From Mongoliitalea daihaiensis (GTDB taxonomy: Bacteria > Bacteroidota > Bacteroidia > Cytophagales > Cyclobacteriaceae): 64,000 nucleotides of DNA. The DNA lies in assembly GCF_021596945.1 (NCBI RefSeq), contig NZ_CP063779.1, positions 2,578,001-2,642,000 of the forward strand, given 5' to 3'. The translations under genes and the position numbers were made by a program. Below are positions 24,956-34,225 of the stretch, one piece after another (position 1 is the stretch's first letter; each line of letters begins with the position of its first letter). Below the pieces are notes generated by a model. That model made no database searches, had not been told where the DNA came from, and saw only the letters and a list, made by a program, of their open reading frames with translations.

Positions 24956-27517
24956 ATGAAAAAACTATTTGTCATAATACTTCTTTTCACAGTAAACTTT
25001 GCTGTTTTAGCGCAATCCCTGTCGGATATTCAAAACGTGAAGGTAGATAATTTGTCGGATGCTCAGATAGAGCAGCTGATCAAACGTGCGGAAGCCTCTG
25101 GTATGAATGAGCAGCAATTAATTGCTATGGCACGTGAAAGAGGGATGCCTTCGAGTGAAATTTCCAAATTTCAGAGGAGGGTCAATAGCTTAAGAAATAA
25201 AGGTATTGATGCAGCAAATTTTGGAGGAGCTGATGCTGGTAGAGAAGGGATTACAGAAGAGGTTACCGTGCATGAAGAAGGTGCTAAATTAAATGAACAG
25301 CAGAGTAAAATTTTTGGTTTCTCTTTGTTTAGGAATAATAAAATGACATTTACTCCAAATCTGAATATTCCAACACCGATGAATTACATGTTAGGTACCG
25401 GAGATCAGTTATTGATTGATGTATATGGCGCTTCCCAGCAGCAGTATGATCAACGAATTAATAATGAGGGGATGATTTTTATCCCGAATATCGGACCTAT
25501 CAATTTGGCAGGACTGACGGTAGAAGCAGCAACGGCACGATTACGGGCTACGTTGTCCAATATCTACAGTGGCTTATCAGGTTCTAATCCCAATACATTT
25601 TTGCAGGTGAGAGTAGGCAATATTCGCTCTATCCAAGTGGCTATGGTAGGGGAAGTCTTCGCCCCAGGAAATTACACCTTATCCTCTTTTGCTACAGTAT
25701 TTAACGCCTTATATGCATCTGGGGGGGTTACTGAAAATGGATCTTTAAGAGCTATTAAGGTCTACAGAAATAATCGCTTGTTGGCGGAGGTTGATGTGTA
25801 TAATTTTTTGGTGAATGCTGATCAGTCAACCAACGTACGCTTGCAAGACAATGACGTGATTATGGTACCTCCGGTACAAAAAAGAGTAGAAATTCAAGGT
25901 CCCGTTCGTCGTCCTGGCTTGTTTGAAATGGTACAAGATGAAACTTTACAGGATCTCTTAAACTTTGCGGGAGGATTTACTAGTATGGCCTATCCAAGCC
26001 GTGCAATTGTGTATAGAACTACAGAAAAAGAATTGAAAGTTGAAAATATAGAGGAGGATGCTTTTGCTAGCTTCAGACCTAGACAAGGAGATAATTTTAT
26101 TTTTGGGGAGATTTTAACCCGTTATGAAAACAGGGTTCAAATCACAGGAGCCTTGATGCGGCCGGGAACTTTTGCTCTGCAAGAAGGGATGGGGATCAAT
26201 GAGTTGATCAGGAAAGCAGAAGGGCTGAGAGAAGATGCATTTTTGAATCGTGCGACCTTGTATAGAACCCGTGCTGATTTTTCTTTGGAAATCGTTGCTT
26301 TAAATATTGGCGCCATTGTCAGAGGGGAAGAACAAGATGTGCAATTAGAGAGAGAAGATGTGTTGAATATTCCGAGTATCTATGATTTAAAAGAGGAGTA
26401 TTATGTGCGGATCTCTGGAGAAGTTAATAGACCGGGAGCTTTTGCTTTTGGAGAAAATATGAGTGTTTCAGATTTAGTTTTAAAAGCAGGAGGCTTTAAG
26501 GAATCAGCAACGGCTTCTCAGTTGGAAATTGCTCGTAGGGTGAAGAACGATATTTCAGGCAAGTTGGCAGAGATCATTCGGATTGATATTGATAAGGATT
26601 TAAAAATCAACGCAGACGGGAAAGACCAGATCTTGAAACCCTTTGACCATGTCATTATCCGAAGAAGTCCAGGTTTCCAACGTCAAAAGTTGGTAAGCGT
26701 GGAGGGTGAGGTCTTTTATCCTGGGGATTATGCATTGTCTAATGCAAATGAACGGATTTCAGATTTATTGCAGCGAGCGGGAGGCTTAAATCAATTTGCT
26801 TATGCAAAAGGAGCTACGCTTATCCGAAGAAATGAGTTCTTTGATACGCCAAGTGAAAATGAAATGAAGGCGCAAAGTCTGACTGAGGTTAAAAGAAATG
26901 CGACTGCAAATCAGCAGGATAATACAGAAGCTGAAAAAATTATGTTGGCTCGAATTGATAGCAAGATCAATGAAAGAGGTGGTGATCAGGCGAATAAACG
27001 AGGTGGTCTACAGGCAGATGACTTTAGAAAAGAAACTATTGAGGAGATCTCAGAAAGTGAGACAATGAAAAATAGTCCAATCAGAACTACTGAAATGGTA
27101 GGGATTGATTTATTGGCAATCATCAATAATCCAGGCAGTAATAATGATTTAATTTTACAGGAGGGAGATGTCCTATCTGTACCAAAAGAATTGCAAACAG
27201 TCAGGATTCGAGGAGAAGTACTGTATCCAAATACAGCTAGGTACAGAGAATTAAGCTCCTTTAAGTCTTATATTTCAAGAGCTGGTGGGTTTACAGAAAA
27301 ATCCCGTAGAGGTAGATCCTATGTGGTCTATGCAAATGGAGATGTTCAACGGACTAGGAAGTTTTTGTTTATAAATAATTATCCAGCAGTTGAACCTGGT
27401 GCAGAAATTATCGTTCCTGCTAAACCGGAAAAAGACCCACTATCTGCTCAAGCTTGGATAGGTATAGCTTCTTCTTTAGCCACTTTAGCATTATTGATTA
27501 ATAATTTAACGAGATAA
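24956..27517 (+). CDS. SLBB-domain polysaccharide export protein (Wza-like outer membrane exporter)
   Basis: An 853-residue protein with a signal peptide (cleavage after AVLAQ). A helical Gln/Glu-rich segment (about 25-80) is followed by a poly-export domain (about 140-225, NYMLGTGDQLLIDVYGASQQQYDQRI). A series of SLBB repeats follows, recognisable at about 230 (VAMVGEVFAPGNYTLS), 315 (VEIQGPVRRPGLFEM), 400 (VQITGALMRPGTFAL), 485 (VRISGEVNRPGAFAF), 580 (VSVEGEVFYPGDYAL) and 750 (VRIRGEVLYPNTARY). There is a hydrophobic segment near the C-terminus. It is much longer than E. coli Wza (about 380), as is usual in Bacteroidota. It should form the outer-membrane channel for the capsule or exopolysaccharide. 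Confidence 0.93.
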   Translation: MKKLFVIILLFTVNFAVLAQSLSDIQNVKVDNLSDAQIEQLIKRAEASGMNEQQLIAMARERGMPSSEISKFQRRVNSLRNKGIDAANFGGADAGREGITEEVTVHEEGAKLNEQQSKIFGFSLFRNNKMTFTPNLNIPTPMNYMLGTGDQLLIDVYGASQQQYDQRINNEGMIFIPNIGPINLAGLTVEAATARLRATLSNIYSGLSGSNPNTFLQVRVGNIRSIQVAMVGEVFAPGNYTLSSFATVFNALYASGGVTENGSLRAIKVYRNNRLLAEVDVYNFLVNADQSTNVRLQDNDVIMVPPVQKRVEIQGPVRRPGLFEMVQDETLQDLLNFAGGFTSMAYPSRAIVYRTTEKELKVENIEEDAFASFRPRQGDNFIFGEILTRYENRVQITGALMRPGTFALQEGMGINELIRKAEGLREDAFLNRATLYRTRADFSLEIVALNIGAIVRGEEQDVQLEREDVLNIPSIYDLKEEYYVRISGEVNRPGAFAFGENMSVSDLVLKAGGFKESATASQLEIARRVKNDISGKLAEIIRIDIDKDLKINADGKDQILKPFDHVIIRRSPGFQRQKLVSVEGEVFYPGDYALSNANERISDLLQRAGGLNQFAYAKGATLIRRNEFFDTPSENEMKAQSLTEVKRNATANQQDNTEAEKIMLARIDSKINERGGDQANKRGGLQADDFRKETIEEISESETMKNSPIRTTEMVGIDLLAIINNPGSNNDLILQEGDVLSVPKELQTVRIRGEVLYPNTARYRELSSFKSYISRAGGFTEKSRRGRSYVVYANGDVQRTRKFLFINNYPAVEPGAEIIVPAKPEKDPLSAQAWIGIASSLATLALLINNLTR

Positions 27518-27527
27518 AGACCCTATT

Positions 27528-27655
27528 CGTATTAATTGCGAGCTATACGAGTCTAAATTCAATAATATATTTGTGTAATTCCTACCTGCAGCAGGCAGGA
27601 GCGTAATTCGCGGTTAAGCTTTTCCCTTTTACCTCGTTCTTTTCACCTTTTAAGA
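27528..27655. repeat. Partial composite repeat with a small GC-rich palindrome
   Basis: The words ATTGCGAGCTATACGAG (27534-27550) and GTAATTCGCGGTT (about 27602-27615) are diverged versions of those at 23435 and 23524. A GC-rich near-palindrome CCTACCTGCAGCAGGCAGG lies between two GTAATT copies, as if inserted between them. A pyrimidine tract (about 27616-27650) leads to the next start. Confidence 0.6.
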
Positions 27656-27656
27656 A

Positions 27657-28772
27657 ATGACAGATAAAAATACTTCTTCTAATCAACATACCGTCAACGA
27701 AGACGAAATAGATCTGCTAGCCCTAGCTAAAACGCTTTGGATGAAACGTAAGACTATTATAGGGATTACAAGTGTATTCGTGGTTTTAGGCTTGTTAGTA
27801 GCCATACTTTCCCCGAAAGAATTTACTGCTACTTCTGTTTTTGTTCCGCAAGTAGGAGAGTCCAATCGTGGGGGAGGTTCCTTGGGAGGTCTTGCCTCTT
27901 TAGCGGGGATTAATTTAGGCGGGATGGGCGGAAGTTCTGAGATCCCACCCTCTTTGTACCCTAAGATAGTATCATCTGTTAATTTCAGATTGGCCATTTT
28001 AGATGCACCGTTAAGTGTAGAGGGGTTGGATAAGCCTGTAACGTATAGGCACTATTATGATTCCATTCATGATCCAGGAGTATTAAGTTACATTAAAAAG
28101 TTTACTATAGGCTTACCTGGACTTTTATTAAAAAGCTTAAGGGGTGATTCTGATGAAGTTGTGAAAGATGCAAATGATCAATTAATTCGGGTCAGTAAAG
28201 ATGACTTTGAACATTTCAAACGCTTGGATGCTCAGATTTCGGTCACTCCCAACGATAAGGAAGGTTTTGTTTCATTGTCTTTTGTTTTACCAGAACCAAT
28301 AATGGCTGCTCAGATGGCTCGTTTTGCACAAGACTTATTACAAGAGCAAGTAATAGCCTATAAAATCTCCAATGCGCAGGAACAGTTAAAGTTTACAGAA
28401 GAGCGATTTGAGGAAAAGAAAAAAGAATTTGAGGAGATCCAATCTAGGCTTGCAAATTTTAGAGACCGTAATCAAAATATTGCTTCTGCGGCTGTATTAA
28501 ATCAACAGCAGCGCTTGGAAGCGGAGTATAATTTTGCTTTTAGTATCTACACAGAATTGGCTAAGCAATTGGAGCAAGCCAGAATACAAGTTGCGAAAGA
28601 TACACCGGTATTTTCTGTGATTCAGCCTGTGACGGTTCCTGTGGAAAAGTCTGCTCCCAAACGGCCTTTGATTTTGATTATATTTATCATTTTGGGAGGT
28701 ATTGTGGCCATAGGTTATGTATTTGGTATGGAGTTTTTTAAGGGTGTGAAAGAGCAGTGGGTTAATGTTTAA
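27657..28772 (+). CDS. Wzz-type polysaccharide chain-length determinant
   Basis: A 371-residue protein with the Wzz layout. There is a cytoplasmic N-terminus (DEIDLLALAKTLWMKRKTI), TM1 at about 35-53, and the FTATSVFVPQ motif just after it. A large periplasmic region follows, with a Gly-rich loop (about 67-95) and a coiled coil at about 240-315. TM2 lies at about 338-358, preceded by the proline motif SAPKRPLIL. It has no C-terminal tyrosine kinase. It should set polymer length together with the Wzy polymerase and feed the SLBB channel encoded just upstream. Confidence 0.9.
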   Translation: MTDKNTSSNQHTVNEDEIDLLALAKTLWMKRKTIIGITSVFVVLGLLVAILSPKEFTATSVFVPQVGESNRGGGSLGGLASLAGINLGGMGGSSEIPPSLYPKIVSSVNFRLAILDAPLSVEGLDKPVTYRHYYDSIHDPGVLSYIKKFTIGLPGLLLKSLRGDSDEVVKDANDQLIRVSKDDFEHFKRLDAQISVTPNDKEGFVSLSFVLPEPIMAAQMARFAQDLLQEQVIAYKISNAQEQLKFTEERFEEKKKEFEEIQSRLANFRDRNQNIASAAVLNQQQRLEAEYNFAFSIYTELAKQLEQARIQVAKDTPVFSVIQPVTVPVEKSAPKRPLILIIFIILGGIVAIGYVFGMEFFKGVKEQWVNV

Positions 28773-28788
28773 AAAAATAAATTTGTAC

Positions 28789-29211
28789 ATGAAAAAAGCT
28801 GTCATTGTTTCCGGTTATTTTAATCCCATCCACAAAGGTCATATCGAATACTTTAACCATGCCAAAGCAGCAGGTGATGTACTAATTGTCATCGTAAACA
28901 ATGACCATCAACGTGCCTTAAAGGGCTCAAAAGAGTTCCAAGGGGAAGATGAACGACTTTTTATTGTCTCCAATATCAAAAGCGTAGATCAAGTATTCCT
29001 TTCCATAGATCAGGATAGAACAGTTTGTGAAACTATCAGACAAATACACAATCAATTAGGCAATACGTACCAACTCGCCTTCGCCAATGGTGGTGATCAG
29101 AATAACCAATCCATCCCTGAAGTTCCAGTCTGCGAGGAACTAGGAATTGAGCTCATAGACGGGCTAGGAGACAAAATCCAATCAAGCAGCTGGCTATTAA
29201 AAAGTAGTTAA
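28789..29211 (+). CDS. Cytidylyltransferase-like nucleotidyltransferase (TagD/RfaE2 type)
   Basis: About 140 residues from ATG 28789; the frame extends to 28765 and overlaps wzz, but ATG 28789 gives the standard family start (KKAVIVSGYFNPIHKGHIEYF). The HxGH nucleotide-binding motif is present (HKGH). IDQDRTVCETIRQI and FANGGDQNNQSIPEVPVCEELGIELI fit the family. It should activate a phosphorylated sugar, polyol or alcohol with CTP or ATP. The substrate cannot be named, but the position within the polysaccharide locus points to a precursor for a side group. Confidence 0.85.
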   Translation: MKKAVIVSGYFNPIHKGHIEYFNHAKAAGDVLIVIVNNDHQRALKGSKEFQGEDERLFIVSNIKSVDQVFLSIDQDRTVCETIRQIHNQLGNTYQLAFANGGDQNNQSIPEVPVCEELGIELIDGLGDKIQSSSWLLKSS

Positions 29212-29228
29212 TGGTAAAAATTTAAAAG

Positions 29229-29366
29229 GTAAAACTATTTAATATTAAACTTCGCTATTTAGGGTAAGACAACAACCTTTTACCTTTCGCCTTTACCCTT
29301 TTTCCTTAAAAAGTTTTCTGTGAAACGCTGCGCCTCCTCAGTGAATCTCAGTGTTACTAAAAAAAT
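29229..29366. repeat. Repeat words before fcl
   Basis: A pyrimidine tract (ACCTTTTACCTTTCGCC at about 29274) is followed by CCTCAGTGAATCTCAGTG (29335-29352). The latter is a member of the 'CTCAGTG/CTCTGTG' word family that recurs at 30345-30455. Confidence 0.5.
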
Positions 29367-30329
29367 ATGGACAAATCTTCTAAAATATACATCGCTGGCC
29401 ATCGAGGCATGGTCGGTTCAGCAATCTGGAGAGCCTTAGAAAATAAAGGCTACGTCAACCTGATAGGTCAATCTTCCAAAGAAGTGGACCTAAGAAACCA
29501 ACAAGCGGTTCTAAATTTTTTCGATAGAGAAAAACCAGAGGTTGTCATCGATGCTGCGGCTAGGGTAGGAGGGATTCTAGCCAACAATGACTACCCTTAT
29601 CAATTCTTGATGGAGAACATGCAGATTCAAAATAACCTGATTGATGCATCTCTCCAAGCCGATTGTCAAAAATTCATCTTCTTAGGATCTTCTTGCATTT
29701 ATCCCAAACTTGCCCCACAACCACTCAAGGAAGAATACCTGCTCACTTCAAGCCTGGAGCCTACCAATGAATGGTATGCCATAGCCAAAATCACTGGTGT
29801 CAAAGCTTGTGAAGCCATCAGAAAGCAATTTGGAAAAGATTACATTTCCCTGATGCCGACCAACCTATATGGTTCTTTTGATAATTTTGACTTGAAAACC
29901 TCCCATGTCCTTCCTGCCATGATTCGCAAGTTCCATGAAGCAAAGCAGTCAACATTCAACGGTCAACAGTCGACAGTTACGCTTTGGGGTTCAGGAACAC
30001 CCATGCGTGAATTCTTACATGTAGATGATATGGCAGATGCGGTAGTATTTGCCTTAGAAAATCAATTCCAAGATAACTTGTACAATGTGGGAACAGGCAA
30101 AGACCTCACCATCAAGGAACTCGCTAAAATGATTCAAAGGATAGTAGGTCACGAAGGAGATATCTTCTGGGATAGCAGCAAGCCCGATGGTACCCCAAGA
30201 AAACTCATGGACGTCTCAAAAATGTCCCAAGCCGGCTGGAAAGCCAAGATAGGACTAGAAGAAGGTATAAAAAGCACCTACCAATGGTTCCTCCAAAATC
30301 AAGATTCCTTCAAGGAAGTAAAGATGTGA
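29367..30329 (+). CDS. fcl: GDP-L-fucose synthase
   Basis: A 320-residue short-chain dehydrogenase family epimerase/reductase. The NADP-binding GHRGMVGSAI is at the N-terminus. SSCIYPKLAPQPLKEEYLLTS is a diagnostic segment, and the catalytic Tyr and Lys sit in NEWYAIAKITG. NLYGSFDNFD and GSGTPMREFLHVDD are typical of fucose synthases. It converts GDP-4-keto-6-deoxymannose, made by the adjacent Gmd, to GDP-fucose. The order fcl then gmd and the short gap fit a two-gene fucose module within the polysaccharide locus. Confidence 0.95.
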   Translation: MDKSSKIYIAGHRGMVGSAIWRALENKGYVNLIGQSSKEVDLRNQQAVLNFFDREKPEVVIDAAARVGGILANNDYPYQFLMENMQIQNNLIDASLQADCQKFIFLGSSCIYPKLAPQPLKEEYLLTSSLEPTNEWYAIAKITGVKACEAIRKQFGKDYISLMPTNLYGSFDNFDLKTSHVLPAMIRKFHEAKQSTFNGQQSTVTLWGSGTPMREFLHVDDMADAVVFALENQFQDNLYNVGTGKDLTIKELAKMIQRIVGHEGDIFWDSSKPDGTPRKLMDVSKMSQAGWKAKIGLEEGIKSTYQWFLQNQDSFKEVKM

Positions 30330-30344
30330 AATTGCTTTCGCTTT

Positions 30345-30455
30345 AATTACACAGAGTTTCACTGAGGAGTCACTGAGTCACACAGAGAAAATATAAATAA
30401 AAAAACTAAGTGCATCTCGGTGCCTCCTCTATGTATCTCTGTGATTATAAAAAAA
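30345..30455. repeat. Facing repeat words between fcl and gmd
   Basis: ACACAGAGTTTCACTGAGGA at 30350-30369 and its continuation face a related stretch ending TATCTCTGTGAT at about 30434-30445. The outer ACAGAG/CTCTGT ends and the inner GAGGAGT/CCTCCTC parts make an imperfect inverted pair around an A-rich centre. A diverged single copy lies at 29335-29352. Confidence 0.55.
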
Positions 30456-30462
30456 TAAATAT

Positions 30463-31623
30463 ATGAAAGTTGCATTAATAACAGGAATAACAGGCCAAGA
30501 CGGCTCCTACCTAGCCGAACTTTTACTCGAAAAAGGCTACATGGTCCACGGCATCAAGCGTAGAGCCTCATCATTCAATACCCAACGTGTAGACCACCTG
30601 TATGTAGATCAGCACGAAAACAATGTCAATTTCAAGCTCCATTACGGTGACTTAACAGACTCTACGAACCTGATCCGTATCATCCAAGAAACCCAGCCGG
30701 ACGAGATATACAATCTAGGTGCCATGTCCCATGTCAAAGTCTCTTTTGATTCTCCGGAATATGTGGCCAATGTGGATGGTATTGGTACACTTAGGATTTT
30801 GGAAGCTGTAAGGATTTTAGGATTAGAAAAGAAAACCAGGATCTACCAAGCCTCTACTTCAGAGCTTTACGGCGGGATGCCTGAGAACAAAAATGAAAAG
30901 GGATTCTATGATGAAAATTCTCCTTTTTATCCCCGTTCTCCATACGGTGCAGCAAAAATTTATGGTTTTTGGATTACTAAAAATTACAGAGAAGCGTATA
31001 ATATGTTTGCATGTAATGGAATTCTTTTTAACCATGAATCGCCTAGACGCGGGGAGACTTTTGTTACAAGAAAAATCACTAGAGCGGTCGCTAAAATAGC
31101 ATTGGGCTTGCAAAAAGAACTCTATATGGGTAATCTAGATGCGCAAAGGGATTGGGGACATGCTAAAGATTATGTCAGAGCGATGTGGTTAATCCTACAA
31201 CAAGATCAAGCTGATGATTATGTAATTGCCACAGGTGTGACTACTAGAGTTCGTGATTTTATTAAAATGGCATTTTCTCATGTGGGTTTCAATATCAGAT
31301 TTGATGGAGAAGGAGTTGATGAAGTTGGTGTATTGGATTCAGTTGATCAATTTACTTTTGAAGCAGCTACAGGATTAAAGTTTAATCAAGTAAGCCTTAA
31401 TCAAGGAGACACTTTGCTCAAAATAGATCCAATCTACTTCCGTCCTACTGAGGTTGATTTACTTCTTGGCGATCCGACCAAATCTAAAACTAAACTGGGC
31501 TGGGAGCCAGAATATGACTTAAAAGGACTGGTTGAAGATATGATGATTTCGGATTTGAAATTAATGGTTAAAGAACAATACCTAAAAGATGCTGGGTATA
31601 ATATTTTAAAGAATTTAGAGTAG
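30463..31623 (+). CDS. gmd: GDP-mannose 4,6-dehydratase
   Basis: A 386-residue Gmd with [27 protein letters not shown] at the N-terminus, the catalytic Thr/Ser-Glu-Tyr-Lys residues in [10 protein letters not shown] and [12 protein letters not shown], and [19 protein letters not shown]. It makes GDP-4-keto-6-deoxymannose for Fcl. Base usage changes inside the gene: the first 400 bases or so use many C-ending codons like fcl, while the rest is more A/T-ending like the following cassette, which suggests a recombination joint near 30.85-30.9 kb. The reading frame is intact across it. Confidence 0.96.
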   Translation: MKVALITGITGQDGSYLAELLLEKGYMVHGIKRRASSFNTQRVDHLYVDQHENNVNFKLHYGDLTDSTNLIRIIQETQPDEIYNLGAMSHVKVSFDSPEYVANVDGIGTLRILEAVRILGLEKKTRIYQASTSELYGGMPENKNEKGFYDENSPFYPRSPYGAAKIYGFWITKNYREAYNMFACNGILFNHESPRRGETFVTRKITRAVAKIALGLQKELYMGNLDAQRDWGHAKDYVRAMWLILQQDQADDYVIATGVTTRVRDFIKMAFSHVGFNIRFDGEGVDEVGVLDSVDQFTFEAATGLKFNQVSLNQGDTLLKIDPIYFRPTEVDLLLGDPTKSKTKLGWEPEYDLKGLVEDMMISDLKLMVKEQYLKDAGYNILKNLE

Positions 31624-31650
31624 TTGTCGTACAAATTTAAAGAAAATTTT

Positions 31651-32925
31651 ATGGTTGCCAATCAAACAATTAGTACAGCAAGTACTATCAAGGTTACAAA
31701 AGGAAAATTATCGGGAACAGTCAGACTTAGTGGGGCAAAAAACAGTGCGCTACGTTTATTAGCTGCTTCAATATTAACTAATGATCAGGTTCGTCTTTCG
31801 AACTTTCCAAATGATCTATTGGATATCCAAGTACATTTGGAAATGCTTTGGGTCTTAGGAAAGGAATATGTTGCTATGGATGATACTGTTGTAATTCGTC
31901 AGAATCGGATGCTTGATACAGAATTGAAATGGGAAAAAAGATCAATTAGAAATACGCTATTGATCTTAGGCGCATTAACAGCAAGATATGGAGAAGGAAG
32001 GGTTCCATTGCCCGGTGGGTGTAAATTGGGTGAGCGTAAATATGATATCCATATAATGTTGCTGGAGCAGTTGGGAGCAAAGGTATGGGTGGAAGATGGT
32101 ATGTTATGTGCTAAAGTCGGACTGGAAAGAAGATTAATTGGGAATGATATTTATCTACCTATCAGATCCACAGGTGCCACTGAAAATGCCATATTGTGTG
32201 GTTCTTTAGCAATTGGAACTACTACAGTTTGGAATCCTCATATTCGCCCAGAAATACTTGATTTGATCCAAATGCTAAATAAAATGGGGGCAGAAATTAA
32301 GGTGTATGGTCAGAAATGTATTGTTATTCAGGGGAAAGAAGAATTAAGAGGTGTAGAGCATGAAGTCATTCCTGACAATATGGAAGCCCTTACATGGGCA
32401 ATTGGGTCAGTAATTACTAATGGGGATGTTGAAATACTTAATTTCCCTAAGAATCATCTTGATGTACCTCTGGTATTCTTAAAAGAAAGTGGAATGAAGA
32501 TATACGAAGGGGAGAATTCCGTTATTGTAAAAGGCGGTACGGCTTATCCCTTAGAAATTAGTACTGGGCCTTATCCAGGGATAAACTCAGATATGCAGCC
32601 ATTATTAGCTGTCTATGGAGCAATGAGCAATGGGGTTTCTAAGATTGTTGATCTTAGGTTTCCTGGAAGATATGCCTATGCTGAAGAATTGGGTAAAATG
32701 GGACTGGATTTCGAAATAATAGGGGATTTGTTAGTTATCCATGGTGGAAGGCAGCTCTGTGGAGCTAAAGTTCAGGCACTTGATTTAAGAGCAGGAATAG
32801 CACTATTATTAGCTGGATTGACGGCTGATGGAGAAACTATAATTGAAAATGCGTGGCAGATTGAAAGAGGTTATAATAATCTTAATTATAAACTAGGTCA
32901 ATTAGGAGTTAAACTCATAAATTAA
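31651..32925 (+). CDS. MurA-like enolpyruvyl transferase within the polysaccharide locus
   Basis: About 424 residues from ATG 31651 (an upstream start at 31624 is less likely). It belongs to the EPSP-synthase/MurA fold and keeps the MurA catalytic residues: Lys30-Asn31 in LSGAKNSALR, Cys124 in PLPGGCKLGERKYDIH, Asp in NSDMQPLL and Arg in LDLRAGIALL. MurA adds enolpyruvate to O3 of UDP-GlcNAc. Its position after gmd and before a flippase, with a murB-like gene two genes on, suggests a second, polysaccharide-dedicated copy rather than the peptidoglycan enzyme. Whether another murA exists in the genome cannot be seen from this window. Confidence 0.9.
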   Translation: MVANQTISTASTIKVTKGKLSGTVRLSGAKNSALRLLAASILTNDQVRLSNFPNDLLDIQVHLEMLWVLGKEYVAMDDTVVIRQNRMLDTELKWEKRSIRNTLLILGALTARYGEGRVPLPGGCKLGERKYDIHIMLLEQLGAKVWVEDGMLCAKVGLERRLIGNDIYLPIRSTGATENAILCGSLAIGTTTVWNPHIRPEILDLIQMLNKMGAEIKVYGQKCIVIQGKEELRGVEHEVIPDNMEALTWAIGSVITNGDVEILNFPKNHLDVPLVFLKESGMKIYEGENSVIVKGGTAYPLEISTGPYPGINSDMQPLLAVYGAMSNGVSKIVDLRFPGRYAYAEELGKMGLDFEIIGDLLVIHGGRQLCGAKVQALDLRAGIALLLAGLTADGETIIENAWQIERGYNNLNYKLGQLGVKLIN

Positions 32926-32935
32926 GTTTTAGAAA

Positions 32936-34225
32936 TTGAGATCTTTTTTACGAGATACTTTATCAGTAGGATTTTCAAATATTCTGATAATTCTTTTCAA
33001 TCTCGGAGTATCAATTGTGACTGCTAGGTATTTAGGACCTGAGGGTAATGGTACAATAGCGGGTTTATTGGTCTACCCTTCAATATTTATGGCAATTGGG
33101 TCTTTAGGTGTAAGACAGTCGACAACATATATTTTAGGAAGAAAATTATTCAGTGAGGAACAGATAAAAAGAGCAATTTCACAAATTTGGTTTGTAAGTA
33201 GTGTGTTTTCTATTGTAATATGCCTATTACTAATTCTCAATTTTAGTAAATCTGGAACAAATATTTATTGGGTTACTTTTGCACTAATCCCAATTCCTTT
33301 TAGTTTATTTAATACTTATAATTCAGGTATATTTTTAGGGAAAAATAATATAAAATTTTTCAATAAAATAAACTGGTTTCCTCCGGCATTAGTTTTCATG
33401 GGGACGCTGTTTCTAGTGGTGTTGTTTCAATGGGGAATTAGTGGAGCGTTGATCGCTAAAATTATAGGCCCTCTTTTTTTGTTTTTTATACTGTTATTCA
33501 AAAATGATTTCATAAAATGTTTTTCATTTAATATAGAGGTAGATGTACTTTCGAAACTGGTTTCACTTGGTTTAATATACGCTTTTTCATTATTAGTGAT
33601 AAATTTGAATTATAAAGTCGATGTTATACTACTTGATAAAATTAGCAATACCTATGAATTAGGGATATATAGTAAAGGGGCGGGTATCATTGAGTATTTA
33701 TGGCAAATACCAATGGTATTTAGTTCTATAGTTTTTGCTAGAAGTAGTGTTGCTAAAGATAGTAGTTCCTTTTCAAATCAAGTGGCCCAATTATTAAGAG
33801 TTTCTCTAATATTGATAGGTGGAGCTTCAGTTGCTTTATTGTTATTGTCTAAATATATAATTTTGGGTATGTATGGTCAAGAATTTTTTGAGAGTATATC
33901 GGTATTAAAATTTCTTTTGCCGGGCGTACTTATTTTGACAATATATAAGGTAATGAACATGGATTTAGCTGGGAGAGGGAAACCATGGATATCCATGAAA
34001 GCGATGATCCCTGCTTTAGTTATTAATGTCTTATTGAATATAATTTTAATTCCTAAGTATGGTGCGGATGGGGCGGCTATTGCTTCAACGATAAGTTATT
34101 CATTTGCAGGGCTGTTGTTCCTTTGGTTTTACAGTAAAGAAGTCAAGATTGGAATTAAAGAAATTTTGAAATTCAAAAAAAGTGATTTTGATCCTCTTAA
34201 ACGTGTGATAAGTAAATTTGTATAA
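32936..34225 (+). CDS. wzx: Oligosaccharide flippase (Wzx-like)
   Basis: A 429-residue membrane protein with about 12-14 hydrophobic segments and the opening of polysaccharide transporters (SVGFSNILIILFNLGVSIVTARYLGPEGNG). The start appears to be TTG at 32936, because an in-frame stop lies at 32930-32932 and no ATG or GTG gives a full first helix. It should flip lipid-linked repeat units to the periplasm. The DNA is clearly more AT-rich than the flanking housekeeping genes. It abuts the murB-like gene with no gap. Confidence 0.88.
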   Translation: MRSFLRDTLSVGFSNILIILFNLGVSIVTARYLGPEGNGTIAGLLVYPSIFMAIGSLGVRQSTTYILGRKLFSEEQIKRAISQIWFVSSVFSIVICLLLILNFSKSGTNIYWVTFALIPIPFSLFNTYNSGIFLGKNNIKFFNKINWFPPALVFMGTLFLVVLFQWGISGALIAKIIGPLFLFFILLFKNDFIKCFSFNIEVDVLSKLVSLGLIYAFSLLVINLNYKVDVILLDKISNTYELGIYSKGAGIIEYLWQIPMVFSSIVFARSSVAKDSSSFSNQVAQLLRVSLILIGGASVALLLLSKYIILGMYGQEFFESISVLKFLLPGVLILTIYKVMNMDLAGRGKPWISMKAMIPALVINVLLNIILIPKYGADGAAIASTISYSFAGLLFLWFYSKEVKIGIKEILKFKKSDFDPLKRVISKFV

